Positions 7,382-13,437 of a stretch of DNA of 13,437 bases are shown piece after piece. The notes under the pieces are model-generated. The model made no database searches. It saw nothing but the letters and a program-made list of their open reading frames with translations, and was not told the origin of the DNA. Source of the stretch: WJMT01 sp964445575 (GTDB lineage: Bacteria; Acidobacteriota; Aminicenantia; Aminicenantales; Aminicenantaceae); the NCBI GenBank assembly GCA_964445575.1, contig CAYULB010000057.1, positions 1 through 13,437 of the forward strand. Direction: 5' to 3'. Both the position numbers and the translations under genes were made by a program. How positions within the stretch are numbered: the first letter of the stretch is position 1; every line of letters starts with the position of its first letter.

Positions 7382-9267
7382 TTTACACTCTTTTGTGTCA
7401 GGTCAATAGAGTAAAAAGGCTGTTCTTCCTGCTCCTGCTGTTTTCTCCATCCCACATAGACCACATTGTTATCCTTGGTCCCGTTTTTCCGGAACCCAAG
7501 GTTTTCTTCTCTCCACAAAGCCAGATTCTGAGCAGAAATTCGACTCTCCTTCAAGGAAGCAGTGGTCACATCCACATCTTCCTCAAAATGAGCGATTTCA
7601 TTAAACCGGGAATCTTCAAACCGGTTTATATAGATGTCCTCAGGCAGCCATTCTTTAACACGGCGGTAATCGCGGAACATGGGAATATATCCTTTTTTAT
7701 CCATCAGACTGGCCTCCAAAAAAGCCGTAAAATAAAGCCGAGCGATCTTTCTCTGCTTTTCTCCATCCAGAAGAGCTCTGCTGTTCAGTATCAATCCTCC
7801 GGGCATTCCCCAGTCATTATCTCCCCAGACTGTATTGAACTGTCCGTGGTTGGAGCGGTAAGAATAGAGATAGGCCTTGAACCAATAATTCTCGTCTGTG
7901 AACTCAACTCGATTGTACTGACGGGCCCCTGCAAAGGAGGAAACATCCGCATCATGGGCTCCTTGAACAGTCAGATAATTCACATTCTTCAAAGGATTGG
8001 GCTTTCCAGCCGGCTTATACTGGCCGTCACTAGGAGCAATGGCTATAATCGCCCTGATATTGAAACCAAAGTCAAACTCCTTTGTGGCATCATCCGGATA
8101 ATGGGAAAGCCGGTTGAATGAACCACTTATGGCTGCGGCTTCTCCGCCTCGAGAATGGCCGATCAATCCTATCCTGTTCATATCAACAAGGGAATGAAAT
8201 AGGTTTTCTTTATTTTTACTCCACCTGCGCCACAGCTTTAAGTGCTGGAGAAGCATCCAGCCCCGGCCGTCATTTTCTTTTTTTAAAGAACCAAAAAAAT
8301 GTCCGTTAAAAAAATTCTCATCCACAGATACAAAAATAAATCCCCGGCTGGCCAAATGTTCACCCAGATAGGCATAACCATGATCAGAATACTCAGCCAT
8401 GTTGTGGTTGCCGTGAACACAAAGAACCAGAGGAAAGGGACCAGATCCCGCTGGATACCAGACCCGGCCGTTCCTGGGAAATTTTTCAAAATCAAACCCC
8501 CAAAACCAATGCCTGAGCTTTATCCTCCAACCTTGACTTCCCTTCACAAATGCTGAAGCATCCACAGGTTCGGTCTTTATATCTGCTTCCTTACCAAATT
8601 CTGCTCTTTTTTTATCTGTTCCGCTCCCATAGGTCAAATACTTGACTTCGTAAGGACCGGGAAGAGATGGGTCCGGCATATTCAGAGGTTCAACTCCAGA
8701 AACAAACTCTCTTGGGTCAATTAGATGATCAGAACTGCCTGAATCGCCAAGCCAACATATGAAATAAACATTTAATCCCAAAGCAGCAAGAAGGGCTGCC
8801 AGAACAAAAATCTTTTTGGGCACGGAATAAAGACTGAAACCCTTCTTAAAAATATGAACCAGAGCTCCGCCCATAAGCGCCCAGGCAATCCCTATCCCAA
8901 TCCCAGCCAAGAAACCATTTCCAAACGGAAACTCTGCCATGTAATAGACAAAAACTGCTAGGGCGGCCATCCCGGTCAGGGTTATAAAACGGGGCATAAC
9001 AAAAAGGACCTTTAGAGAGAGAGCTATCAGTAATCCCATCACAGCCGCAGCCAACAAATAGAAAAGTACCCCGCTTAAAGGACTCAGAATCCCCGGCAGG
9101 CCGGGACGAATAAACAGACCGTTGACCACTCCCACAATAAAAATCAAAACCACCAGAGCAGCTGCTGCACCTTTTCTTACCTCAGACGATGGTTTTGTCT
9201 TTTCCCAGTTTCTTGAAATCCAAGCAGTTGTTTTTTTCCAGAGATTTAATTTTTTTGATGTTTTCAA
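7327..9267 (-). CDS. Membrane-anchored alpha/beta hydrolase, N-terminal and catalytic part (gene interrupted by assembly gap)
   Basis: This is residues 1-647 of an inferred 787-residue protein; the rest is at 6749-7171. It starts at TTG 9267 with AAGGAG six bases upstream; no ATG occurs before residue 91. A Lys-rich N-terminus is followed by about five membrane segments (near 34-53, 62-90, 94-111, 117-139, 152-173), which would place the hydrolase outside the cytoplasm. The alpha/beta-hydrolase domain (about 265-525) shows the strand and oxyanion region VLCVHGNHN, the nucleophile elbow GHSRGGE (Ser372), a likely acid in GAHDADVSS (Asp439 or 441) and the His in SNHGQFN (His474). It resembles chlorophyllase/dienelactone-hydrolase-like enzymes. 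The substrate is unknown; a periplasmic esterase is the safest reading. Confidence 0.8.
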
Positions 9268-9377
9268 TTCAAACTCCTTGAAAAAATATTAACCTGACCT
9301 ATTCATAAAAAAATGGCGATGTTTTTATTATTAATTTATTTTCAGCGATATACAAGATTTTTTCAGAAAGCAATAAA

Positions 9378-9405
9378 TTGTGAGTTGTAAATTGTGAATT
9401 GTATT
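9378..9405. repeat. Degenerate 7-bp repeat array (TTGTGAA-type)
   Basis: Four consecutive heptads read TTGTGAG, TTGTAAA, TTGTGAA, TTGTATT. The array is opposed to the one at 9436-9473: the complement of TTGTGAA-type units resembles its ACAATTC and ACCATTC units. Confidence 0.65.
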
Positions 9406-9435
9406 TCATTTAAAAAACTAAATTTATTTCAATTT

Positions 9436-9473
9436 ACCATTCACCACTTACCATTAACCATTCACAATTCACC
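9436..9473. repeat. Degenerate 7-bp repeat array (ACCATTC-type)
   Basis: Five heptads plus a partial one read ACCATTC, ACCACTT, ACCATTA, ACCATTC, ACAATTC, ACC. With the opposed array at 9378-9405, about 30 AT-rich bases away, it could form a long imperfect hairpin. Confidence 0.65.
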
Positions 9474-9572
9474 GCATTCAAAGTCGCTTCAGCCACACCT
9501 GAATTTCAGGAAGCCTGCGGCTGCTCCTTGTTTTTTTTAAACATTTAGCTTTTCTCGCTCCTTACGCATTAG

Positions 9573-9635
9573 CCAAACCAAATAACCTAAAGAATCCATA
9601 GAAACTGGAGAAACGAAACAAACTCTATCAACTCT
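9573..9635. repeat. Degenerate 9-bp repeat array
   Basis: Seven consecutive nonamers can be laid out: CCAAACCAA, ATAACCTAA, AGAATCCAT, AGAAACTGG, AGAAACGAA, ACAAACTCT, ATCAACTCT. They share an AA or AAC core at positions 4-6. Units are diverged, so the phase is an interpretation. Confidence 0.45.
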
Positions 9636-9810
9636 AATCATGCCTTGTGCCTCGCATCTGCAGCAACCTCGACTCGTGAATAATTCAGGTTAATAATTTG
9701 TCTTATGAGTGATAAATATACATATTTACATGTTTTTAAATTACATAATACAAGCATCCAGATTACATGTCAAGGATGGTTTAAAAAATAAGAACCATTA
9801 TCTTAGAATT

Positions 9811-9838
9811 AAAAAACGACCTTGGATGTCTGAGGCCG
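9811..9838 (-). terminator. Probable rho-independent terminator of the TonB receptor gene
   Basis: On the minus strand, 12 bases after the receptor stop, CGGCCT pairs with AGGTCG (one G-U pair) across a ten-base loop and is followed by TTTTTT. Position and polarity fit the end of the receptor transcript. Confidence 0.55.
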
Positions 9839-9849
9839 GTTATTAGGGA

Positions 9850-12132
9850 TTAAAAAGAAAATTCAAATCCAGCATAAACAGACCTGGGTTTGCTCGGTCC
9901 GTAAACATACCCTGAATCCCGGTCTGCCCCTTTATCAAGGTCTTTTTGATAGGAATCAAGAAGATTGAATGCTCCAATAAAAACCTTCACATTATAGTGA
10001 GAGGTCAGGTTTATGGGACGGTGCAACTTCAAATCCAGCACTACAAATGGATCCGTGGTTTCCAGTCTATCTTCAGAAATGTAGCCTAAAAAATGCGGGA
10101 CTTTCATGGTTCCGGTATATTCAGCTGAAACTTCTACACAAAGGATACTCGTATTTACATAATTCAATCTTGCGTATCCATAAGAGCTGGGAGTTCTGAA
10201 AAAATGTCTGGAATTGAAGTCAGGCTCTGGTTCCTGAAGACGGCTTCTCTGCAGAGTCCAACCTAAGGTTAGAGAAAAACGGCTTCTCCATGTGTATCTA
10301 AAATCCATACTCATCCCATAAGTACTTGAGTCAGAGCCGTTTATCCTTTCAAAAACCAGTGCATTTTCTCTGGGGTCAAATTCCTGTTTAGACAGCACAA
10401 AAGTATCAGCAAGCAGGGTATAGAAGCTCTCCACACTCAATTGAAGAAGACTTTGTCCGAATTCTCTTCCAAAGTCCATTCCCGTGCTGAGACTGAAGGA
10501 CTTTTCCTCTTTCAGATCCGGAGAATTTTCAATGACCATTCCCTGGCCTCCCACTTGAGTGATATGCAAATCTTCATCAAAAATCTGGGGCGCCCGGTAC
10601 CCGGTTGAAAAAGTGGTTCTCCAGCCTAAATCCGGACTGAAATTAACCAATACGCTCATGCGGGGAATAAAAATAGGACGGTCCAGAAGAGAATGCTTGC
10701 TCATCCTCACCCCGGCAAGAATGTAAAATGTCTTGCTCAACTTAAAATCATCCTGAAAAAAAAGACCCAGTTCATTGTATTCCTCCTCTACCAGACGGTC
10801 ATACCCCAGGGCTCTGTCTATAAGGTTTTCTCCTTTGTATTGGGCTCCCAGAGTGAAAAGGTGGCCGCTGGATTGATAATTTACCTGGGTGTTTAAAAAC
10901 AGGATCGGATTCTGAGTGGCCCCGTAGGCGTTGGGGTCTTTATGGGAACCATAATAGGTCTCCCTCTCAGCATCCAGATAGGAAAAGGAGAAGTTGTAGT
11001 AGAGGTCTTCCCTTAAATAATGGTCCCAATCGGCAGAAAAATCCACTAAATCAGATTTTGCCCATTCAGCAAGATTGGCTTCATGGGGAGGCTTTTCAAA
11101 TAAGTCTCCCCCCCTTCTTTCCTCAAAAATCCGAAAGAATCCTAATTTTAGTTTTCCTTTGACTCCGGGAAAATGATTGTAAAAATCAACGCCAAAAGAG
11201 GTGTTATTTAAACTGCCCAGCTCAGAAAAATCATCTCCATTCAGGTCAATGGATTCTCTGTTCTTATAATTGGCAAACAGAAAGGCCTTGGTATTGCCGC
11301 TCTCGCTTACCAGACTGCTTCGAAAACCAACATTGAAAAATGGCTGTCCTGAGATAGCCTCCCGGTGCATTTTTAAATAGGTCTGGTTGGACTGGGGCTC
11401 TTTGGTTATAACATTTATGACCCCTGCCACTGCGTTTCCTCCATAAAGCGCTGAACCACCACCTTTGACCACTTCAATCCGATCCAGCATTTCTGAAGGA
11501 ATCTGCTCCAGCCCGTAAACTCCTATCATAGATGAAAAAATAGGAGAGTTGTTGATAAGGACTTGAGAGTATTTTCCTTCCATTCCATTTATCCGGACCT
11601 GAGTAAAGTTGCAGTTCTGGCATTTATTCTCTACTCGAATTCCTGTGGTCATAGAAAGAGATTCTGCAAGATTCTGAGCTTGCTTGTTTTTGATTTCAGT
11701 CTGAGTGATGACTTCGGTCTTTACCGGCACTTCTGCGTAAATCCTGGGAGTCCGGGTGGCTGTGACCACGACTTCTTCAGATAACTTCTTTGAAAGGACG
11801 ATATGAAAGCCCCTTTGGTCTTCTCCCAGATGAAATGCATCAGAAACATAATCTATATGGCCTTCTGCATACACTTCAATATGATAGTTTCCTGGTTCAA
11901 TACCGACTATCCGGAAACGTCCGGATTTATCCGTTTTTACGGATATTCCTAACTCGGGCACAAGAACAACTGCGCCGCTCACAGGTTCTTCCTGCATATC
12001 CTTAACTGTTCCCTCTACACTAACTGTATTTCCAGCTCTCTGTCTTTGTTGTTGTCTGTGCTGCTGAGCAGGCATTAAAGTATTGGCCAAGGATATAAAA
12101 AGTAAAATCACAATGATGTGTTTGAGTTTCAT
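9850..12132 (-). CDS. TonB-dependent outer-membrane receptor with CQNC plug motif
   Basis: This 760-residue receptor would import a substrate, typically a metal complex, across the outer membrane using TonB energy. It has a signal peptide (1-22), a short Gln/Arg-rich stretch (23-34), a carboxypeptidase-regulatory-like beta domain (about 36-114), and a likely TonB box near EEVVVTATRTP. The plug (about 128-245) contains VENKCQNCNFTQVRINGM and VVKGGGSALYGGNAVAGVIN. A 22-strand-type barrel follows, ending YAGFEFSF with the terminal Phe of outer-membrane proteins. The CxxC pair (Cys171, Cys174) marks a subfamily also known from Bacteroidetes receptors. ATG 12132 is preferred over TTG 12150 because GGGGGAGG sits seven bases before it. 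A small CPAC protein lies 91 bp upstream on the same strand. The actual ligand is not evident; copper, iron and other metals are all possible. Confidence 0.93.
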   Translation of the reverse strand: MKLKHIIVILLFISLANTLMPAQQHRQQQRQRAGNTVSVEGTVKDMQEEPVSGAVVLVPELGISVKTDKSGRFRIVGIEPGNYHIEVYAEGHIDYVSDAFHLGEDQRGFHIVLSKKLSEEVVVTATRTPRIYAEVPVKTEVITQTEIKNKQAQNLAESLSMTTGIRVENKCQNCNFTQVRINGMEGKYSQVLINNSPIFSSMIGVYGLEQIPSEMLDRIEVVKGGGSALYGGNAVAGVINVITKEPQSNQTYLKMHREAISGQPFFNVGFRSSLVSESGNTKAFLFANYKNRESIDLNGDDFSELGSLNNTSFGVDFYNHFPGVKGKLKLGFFRIFEERRGGDLFEKPPHEANLAEWAKSDLVDFSADWDHYLREDLYYNFSFSYLDAERETYYGSHKDPNAYGATQNPILFLNTQVNYQSSGHLFTLGAQYKGENLIDRALGYDRLVEEEYNELGLFFQDDFKLSKTFYILAGVRMSKHSLLDRPIFIPRMSVLVNFSPDLGWRTTFSTGYRAPQIFDEDLHITQVGGQGMVIENSPDLKEEKSFSLSTGMDFGREFGQSLLQLSVESFYTLLADTFVLSKQEFDPRENALVFERINGSDSSTYGMSMDFRYTWRSRFSLTLGWTLQRSRLQEPEPDFNSRHFFRTPSSYGYARLNYVNTSILCVEVSAEYTGTMKVPHFLGYISEDRLETTDPFVVLDLKLHRPINLTSHYNVKVFIGAFNLLDSYQKDLDKGADRDSGYVYGPSKPRSVYAGFEFSF

Positions 12133-12170
12133 TTCTGTCCTCCCCCTCAATGGGAACTTTTACTTAAACA

Positions 12171-12185
12171 GCTTCTTAGAGAAGC
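12171..12185. repeat. Short perfect hairpin between the CPAC gene and the receptor
   Basis: GCTTCT and AGAAGC form a 6-bp stem around TAG, in the 5' leader of the receptor mRNA. It lacks a T-run on the minus strand, so it does not look like an efficient terminator. It could affect mRNA processing or differential expression of the two genes. Confidence 0.4.
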
Positions 12186-12191
12186 CTTCCA

Positions 12192-12219
12192 AAACTTGAA
12201 ACTTAAAACTTAAATTTAG
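12192..12219. repeat. 7-bp repeat array (AAACTTA-type)
   Basis: Heptads read AAACTTG, AAACTTA, AAACTTA and a degenerate AATTTAG. It occupies the spacer between the CPAC protein gene and the receptor gene, and shares the 7-bp period, though not the sequence, of the arrays near 9400. Confidence 0.6.
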
Positions 12220-12223
12220 GGAA

Positions 12224-12517
12224 TCAAGAATGTTCTATTTGAGGAGGAGAACGGGAGAGGGGATTAATGGCAGCAGTATAATGGTAATGAAAAGTATATA
12301 TGGTTGGAAGCGGACCAATGGCAGTAAGTCGAGGAAGAGTGAAGAAATTTATTTGACTTGTAGTCAGAGATGAATTCAGAAAATTACAAGCGGGACAGGT
12401 TCTCTCTTCAGTCAGATTTTTTTCAATGTGGAAAAAGTTAATAAACAGAGTGGTGAATAGAAATATTAAAAGAAAGGATACATTTAAATATTTTATTCTG
12501 CTGCCGCTCATGAACAT
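12224..12517 (-). CDS. Small membrane or exported CPAC protein upstream of the TonB receptor
   Basis: A 97-residue protein: a hydrophobic N-terminal segment (about 10-28, a signal anchor or signal peptide), then FHIEKNLTEERTCPACNF with a His and a Cys-x2-Cys pair, a Thr/Tyr/His-rich middle (YTFHYHYTAAIN) and a C-terminal LSRSPP. This order (hydrophobic leader, His, CxxC, RxPP tail) recalls small exported proteins found near metal receptors, such as DUF2946-like ones, but the match is from memory of the pattern and not from a search. ATG 12517 and ATG 12511 are both possible; neither has a strong ribosome site (weak AAGATAG upstream). It probably shares a transcript with the receptor. A role in periplasmic metal binding is inference. 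Confidence 0.55.
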   Translation of the reverse strand: MFMSGSRIKYLNVSFLLIFLFTTLFINFFHIEKNLTEERTCPACNFLNSSLTTSQINFFTLPRLTAIGPLPTIYTFHYHYTAAINPLSRSPPQIEHS

Positions 12518-12543
12518 TTTTTTCTATCTTAACAAAGCCAAAA

Positions 12544-12571
12544 AGAATAAGCAATATCAATCACTTTTGAA
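12544..12571 (-). promoter_or_regulatory. Possible promoter for the CPAC-receptor unit
   Basis: On the minus strand TTCAAA (-35-like) is separated by 16 bp from TATTCT (-10-like), about 26 bp before the ATG at 12517. The match is moderate; other placements are possible. Confidence 0.3.
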
Positions 12572-12635
12572 CATTTCCAGTTTACAGCATTTGGATTGAT
12601 TCGCATTCGCATTTTAATGCATTTCAATTATGTTT

Positions 12636-12656
12636 TGATCATGAACTGATCATGAA
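12636..12656. promoter_or_regulatory. Tandem TGATCATGAA repeat, possible operator
   Basis: TGATCATGAA occurs at 12636-12645 and again at 12647-12656, an 11-bp period close to one helical turn. It lies about 120-140 bp upstream of the CPAC gene and next to further small palindromes (GCATT-TT-AATGC, AATGCATT) around 12608-12622. This fits a regulator binding on one face of the helix, but no regulator is identified. The rest of 12518-12736 shows no gene. Confidence 0.3.
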
Positions 12657-12736
12657 TTGATAAGGAATAAGGTGACAAACCCCTATTCAATTTTGGAAGG
12701 GAGAGCGGAGGGAAAGAAAATAATTGAAAGAAAGGC

Positions 12737-12812
12737 TGGTAGCGCTACGGGGATTCGAACCCCGGTTTGATGGCTGAGAACCACCCGTCCTAGTCCCCTA
12801 GACGATAGCGCC
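12737..12812 (-). tRNA. tRNA-Glu, anticodon CTC
   Basis: A 76-nt cloverleaf on the minus strand. The 7-bp acceptor stem (GGCGCTA with TAGCGCT, first pair G-U), a tRNA-Glu-like D arm (GTCTAGGGGACTAGGAC), anticodon stem GGTGG/CCATC with loop TTCTCAG (anticodon CTC, codon GAG), and T arm CGGGG-TTCGAAT-CCCCG are all visible. The terminal CCA is encoded, after discriminator A. A strong promoter lies just upstream. Confidence 0.95.
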
Positions 12813-12829
12813 ACCAAAGATGAATCAAA

Positions 12830-12858
12830 AAAATAGCAGATTTGTTTTTGGATGTCAA
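12830..12858 (-). promoter_or_regulatory. Strong sigma70-like promoter of tRNA-Glu
   Basis: Minus-strand TTGACA (12858-12853), a perfect -35, is followed after 17 bp by TATTTT (12835-12830). The -10 lies about 17 bp from the tRNA 5' end, giving a short leader of about ten bases. Confidence 0.7.
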
Positions 12859-13033
12859 TTTTATAAGTCATCATAAAAAATTTATTCTGGAATTAAGCAG
12901 GGTCGGTTTTTTGATCATCGAAAAGGGTGAGGTCATCTCATTTAATTTCACCCCCAAAACCCTCCAGTAGGATGATTGACTCAGGGCTGTGATAATGACA
13001 TCATAGGGGCGGTTTAAATGATTCCCGACCATT

Positions 13034-13097
13034 GAGGAGGGCTCTTCCAAGGCATTTCAGAGAATCTCAATGAGGATTCCTCTCAGGGGCCCTCCTC
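13034..13097. other. Candidate structured RNA element (strand uncertain)
   Basis: GAGGAGGGC (13034-13042) pairs perfectly over 9 bp with GCCCTCCTC (13089-13097). Nested inside, AGAGAATC (13059-13066) pairs with GATT-C-CTCT (13075-13083) with one bulge and an eight-base loop. Two nested stems in a noncoding spacer suggest structure, but no known RNA family is recognised. Confidence 0.3.
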
Positions 13098-13150
13098 CCC
13101 AATTCACTCCTAGAGCAAAAAAAGATAAAGAATAAATCTCCATAATTCAC

Positions 13151-13170
13151 TATAAGACATTCGTCTTATA
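13151..13170. promoter_or_regulatory. Perfect palindrome, possible operator
   Basis: TATAAGAC-ATTC-GTCTTATA is an exact 8-bp inverted repeat with a four-base centre, typical in size of sites for dimeric helix-turn-helix repressors. No adjacent protein gene is seen to be controlled; tRNA-Leu (minus) lies about 220 bp to the right. A small hairpin in a transcript is the alternative. Confidence 0.35.
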
Positions 13171-13390
13171 AATACTCTGAATTGAATTGACTGTCAATCA
13201 CTTTTTGTGCTCCTATCTCTGTTTTATTCCACTTATCGTTAAATTCCTGTTTCTGCCCCCTAAATTAAAGCGCTAAGCGAATAAAAACGATTATTTTATT
13301 GGCTAAGTTGTTGATATATCAGTTGTTATGCTGATTTTTTTTGGCCCGTCCCCCAAAAGGACCCGCCGGGGAACTTAAGGACAAAAAGAA

Positions 13391-13437
13391 TGCCGGGGGC
13401 GGGACTCGAACCCGCACAGAGGAAAACCTCCGAGGGA
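13391..13437 (-). tRNA. Partial tRNA-Leu (3' part, cut by window edge)
   Basis: The minus strand holds the 3' anticodon-stem strand (TCCCT), a long variable arm with stem GAGG-TTTT-CCTC, T arm GCGGG-TTCGAGT-CCCGC and acceptor strand CCCCGGC with discriminator A. The long variable arm restricts it to Leu, Ser or Tyr; A73 and the close likeness to tRNA-Leu(TAA) favour Leu. The anticodon lies outside the window. CCA is not encoded: the bases after A73 are TTC. Confidence 0.85.

Larger units (their letters stand above)
9285..9698. repeat. Noncoding repeat-rich element bounded by an imperfect inverted repeat
   Basis: The left end (9285-9306) and right end (9676-9698) are near-perfect reverse complements sharing TGAATANNTCAGGTTAATA. 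Inside lie two opposed 7-bp repeat arrays, a CCTGAA-T-TTCAGG hairpin near 9498-9510 and a 9-bp repeat array. No open reading frame or coding signal was found. It could be a non-autonomous, MITE-like mobile element or a genome-wide intergenic repeat. No clear target-site duplication was seen. Confidence 0.45.
12859..13390. other. Gene-poor spacer between two tRNA genes, with palindromes
   Basis: No convincing protein gene in either strand. It contains a GGGTGA/TCACCC hairpin (12925-12953), a long stem at 13034-13097, a perfect palindrome at 13151-13170, an AATAAAA/TTTTATT inverted repeat near 13281-13301, a weak ATCAG/CTGAT hairpin followed by eight Ts (about 13318-13342), and a GC-rich symmetric stem GGC-cc-GTCC / GGAC-cc-GCC at 13343-13367. 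Some of these may be processing or termination signals for tRNA-Leu read leftwards. Confidence 0.5.

Noticed and set aside
7393..8121. 242-codon plus-strand open frame
   Set aside because: Antisense to the hydrolase catalytic domain, which is well supported by GHSRGGE and NHGQFN. No domain is visible in the antisense protein.
9375..9475. CRISPR array
   Set aside because: The units are contiguous 7-bp degenerate repeats without spacers, and no cas gene is present.
12683..12874. 63-codon minus-strand open frame
   Set aside because: It overlaps the tRNA-Glu and its promoter completely, and its protein contains the translated tRNA.
13057..13143. 28-residue minus-strand open frame (MEIYSLSFF...)
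   Set aside because: No ribosome site precedes the ATG and the frame runs through the candidate stem structure. Too short to support without homologues.

Overview
The window looks like a piece of a draft genome (metagenome or single-cell scaffold) from an uncultured Gram-negative bacterium. There is a TonB-dependent outer-membrane receptor with a C-terminal Phe beta-signal, a signal-peptide glycosidase, moderate GC with AT-rich spacers, and a 100-N scaffold gap. The gene content would suit an Acidobacteriota/Aminicenantota-like lineage, but nothing here proves a phylum.

Layout, left half. On the plus strand: a promoter and a secreted debranching-enzyme-like (alpha/alpha)6-barrel glycosidase (169-2739), then a nicotinamidase-family hydrolase (pncA-like, 2824-3447) and nicotinate phosphoribosyltransferase (pncB, 3463-4827). 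The last two make a compact NAD salvage pair: nicotinamide to nicotinate to nicotinate mononucleotide. They converge, with only 11 bp between, on a minus-strand fused glutamate formiminotransferase/formimino-THF cyclodeaminase (ftcD, 4839-6668), which moves the one-carbon unit of histidine breakdown onto folate. Its transferase half carries an inserted C2H2 zinc-finger-like module.

Middle. Upstream of ftcD on the minus strand is a membrane-anchored alpha/beta hydrolase (6749-9267), cut by the 100-N gap at 7227-7326. The two sides of the gap carry the same 55 bp. Overlapping them restores one in-frame 787-residue protein, so the gap is almost certainly artificial. A 580-bp noncoding stretch (9268-9849) follows. 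It contains an imperfect inverted repeat about 390 bp apart, two opposed arrays of 7-bp repeats, a 9-bp repeat array and a probable terminator.

Right half. On the minus strand a small exported or membrane protein with a CPAC motif (12224-12517) precedes a TonB-dependent receptor (9850-12132) whose plug has a CQNC motif. I read this as a candidate metal-handling unit. Further right are a complete tRNA-Glu(CTC) with a strong promoter, about 580 bp without a convincing gene but with several palindromes and a possible structured RNA, and the 3' part of a tRNA-Leu cut by the window edge.
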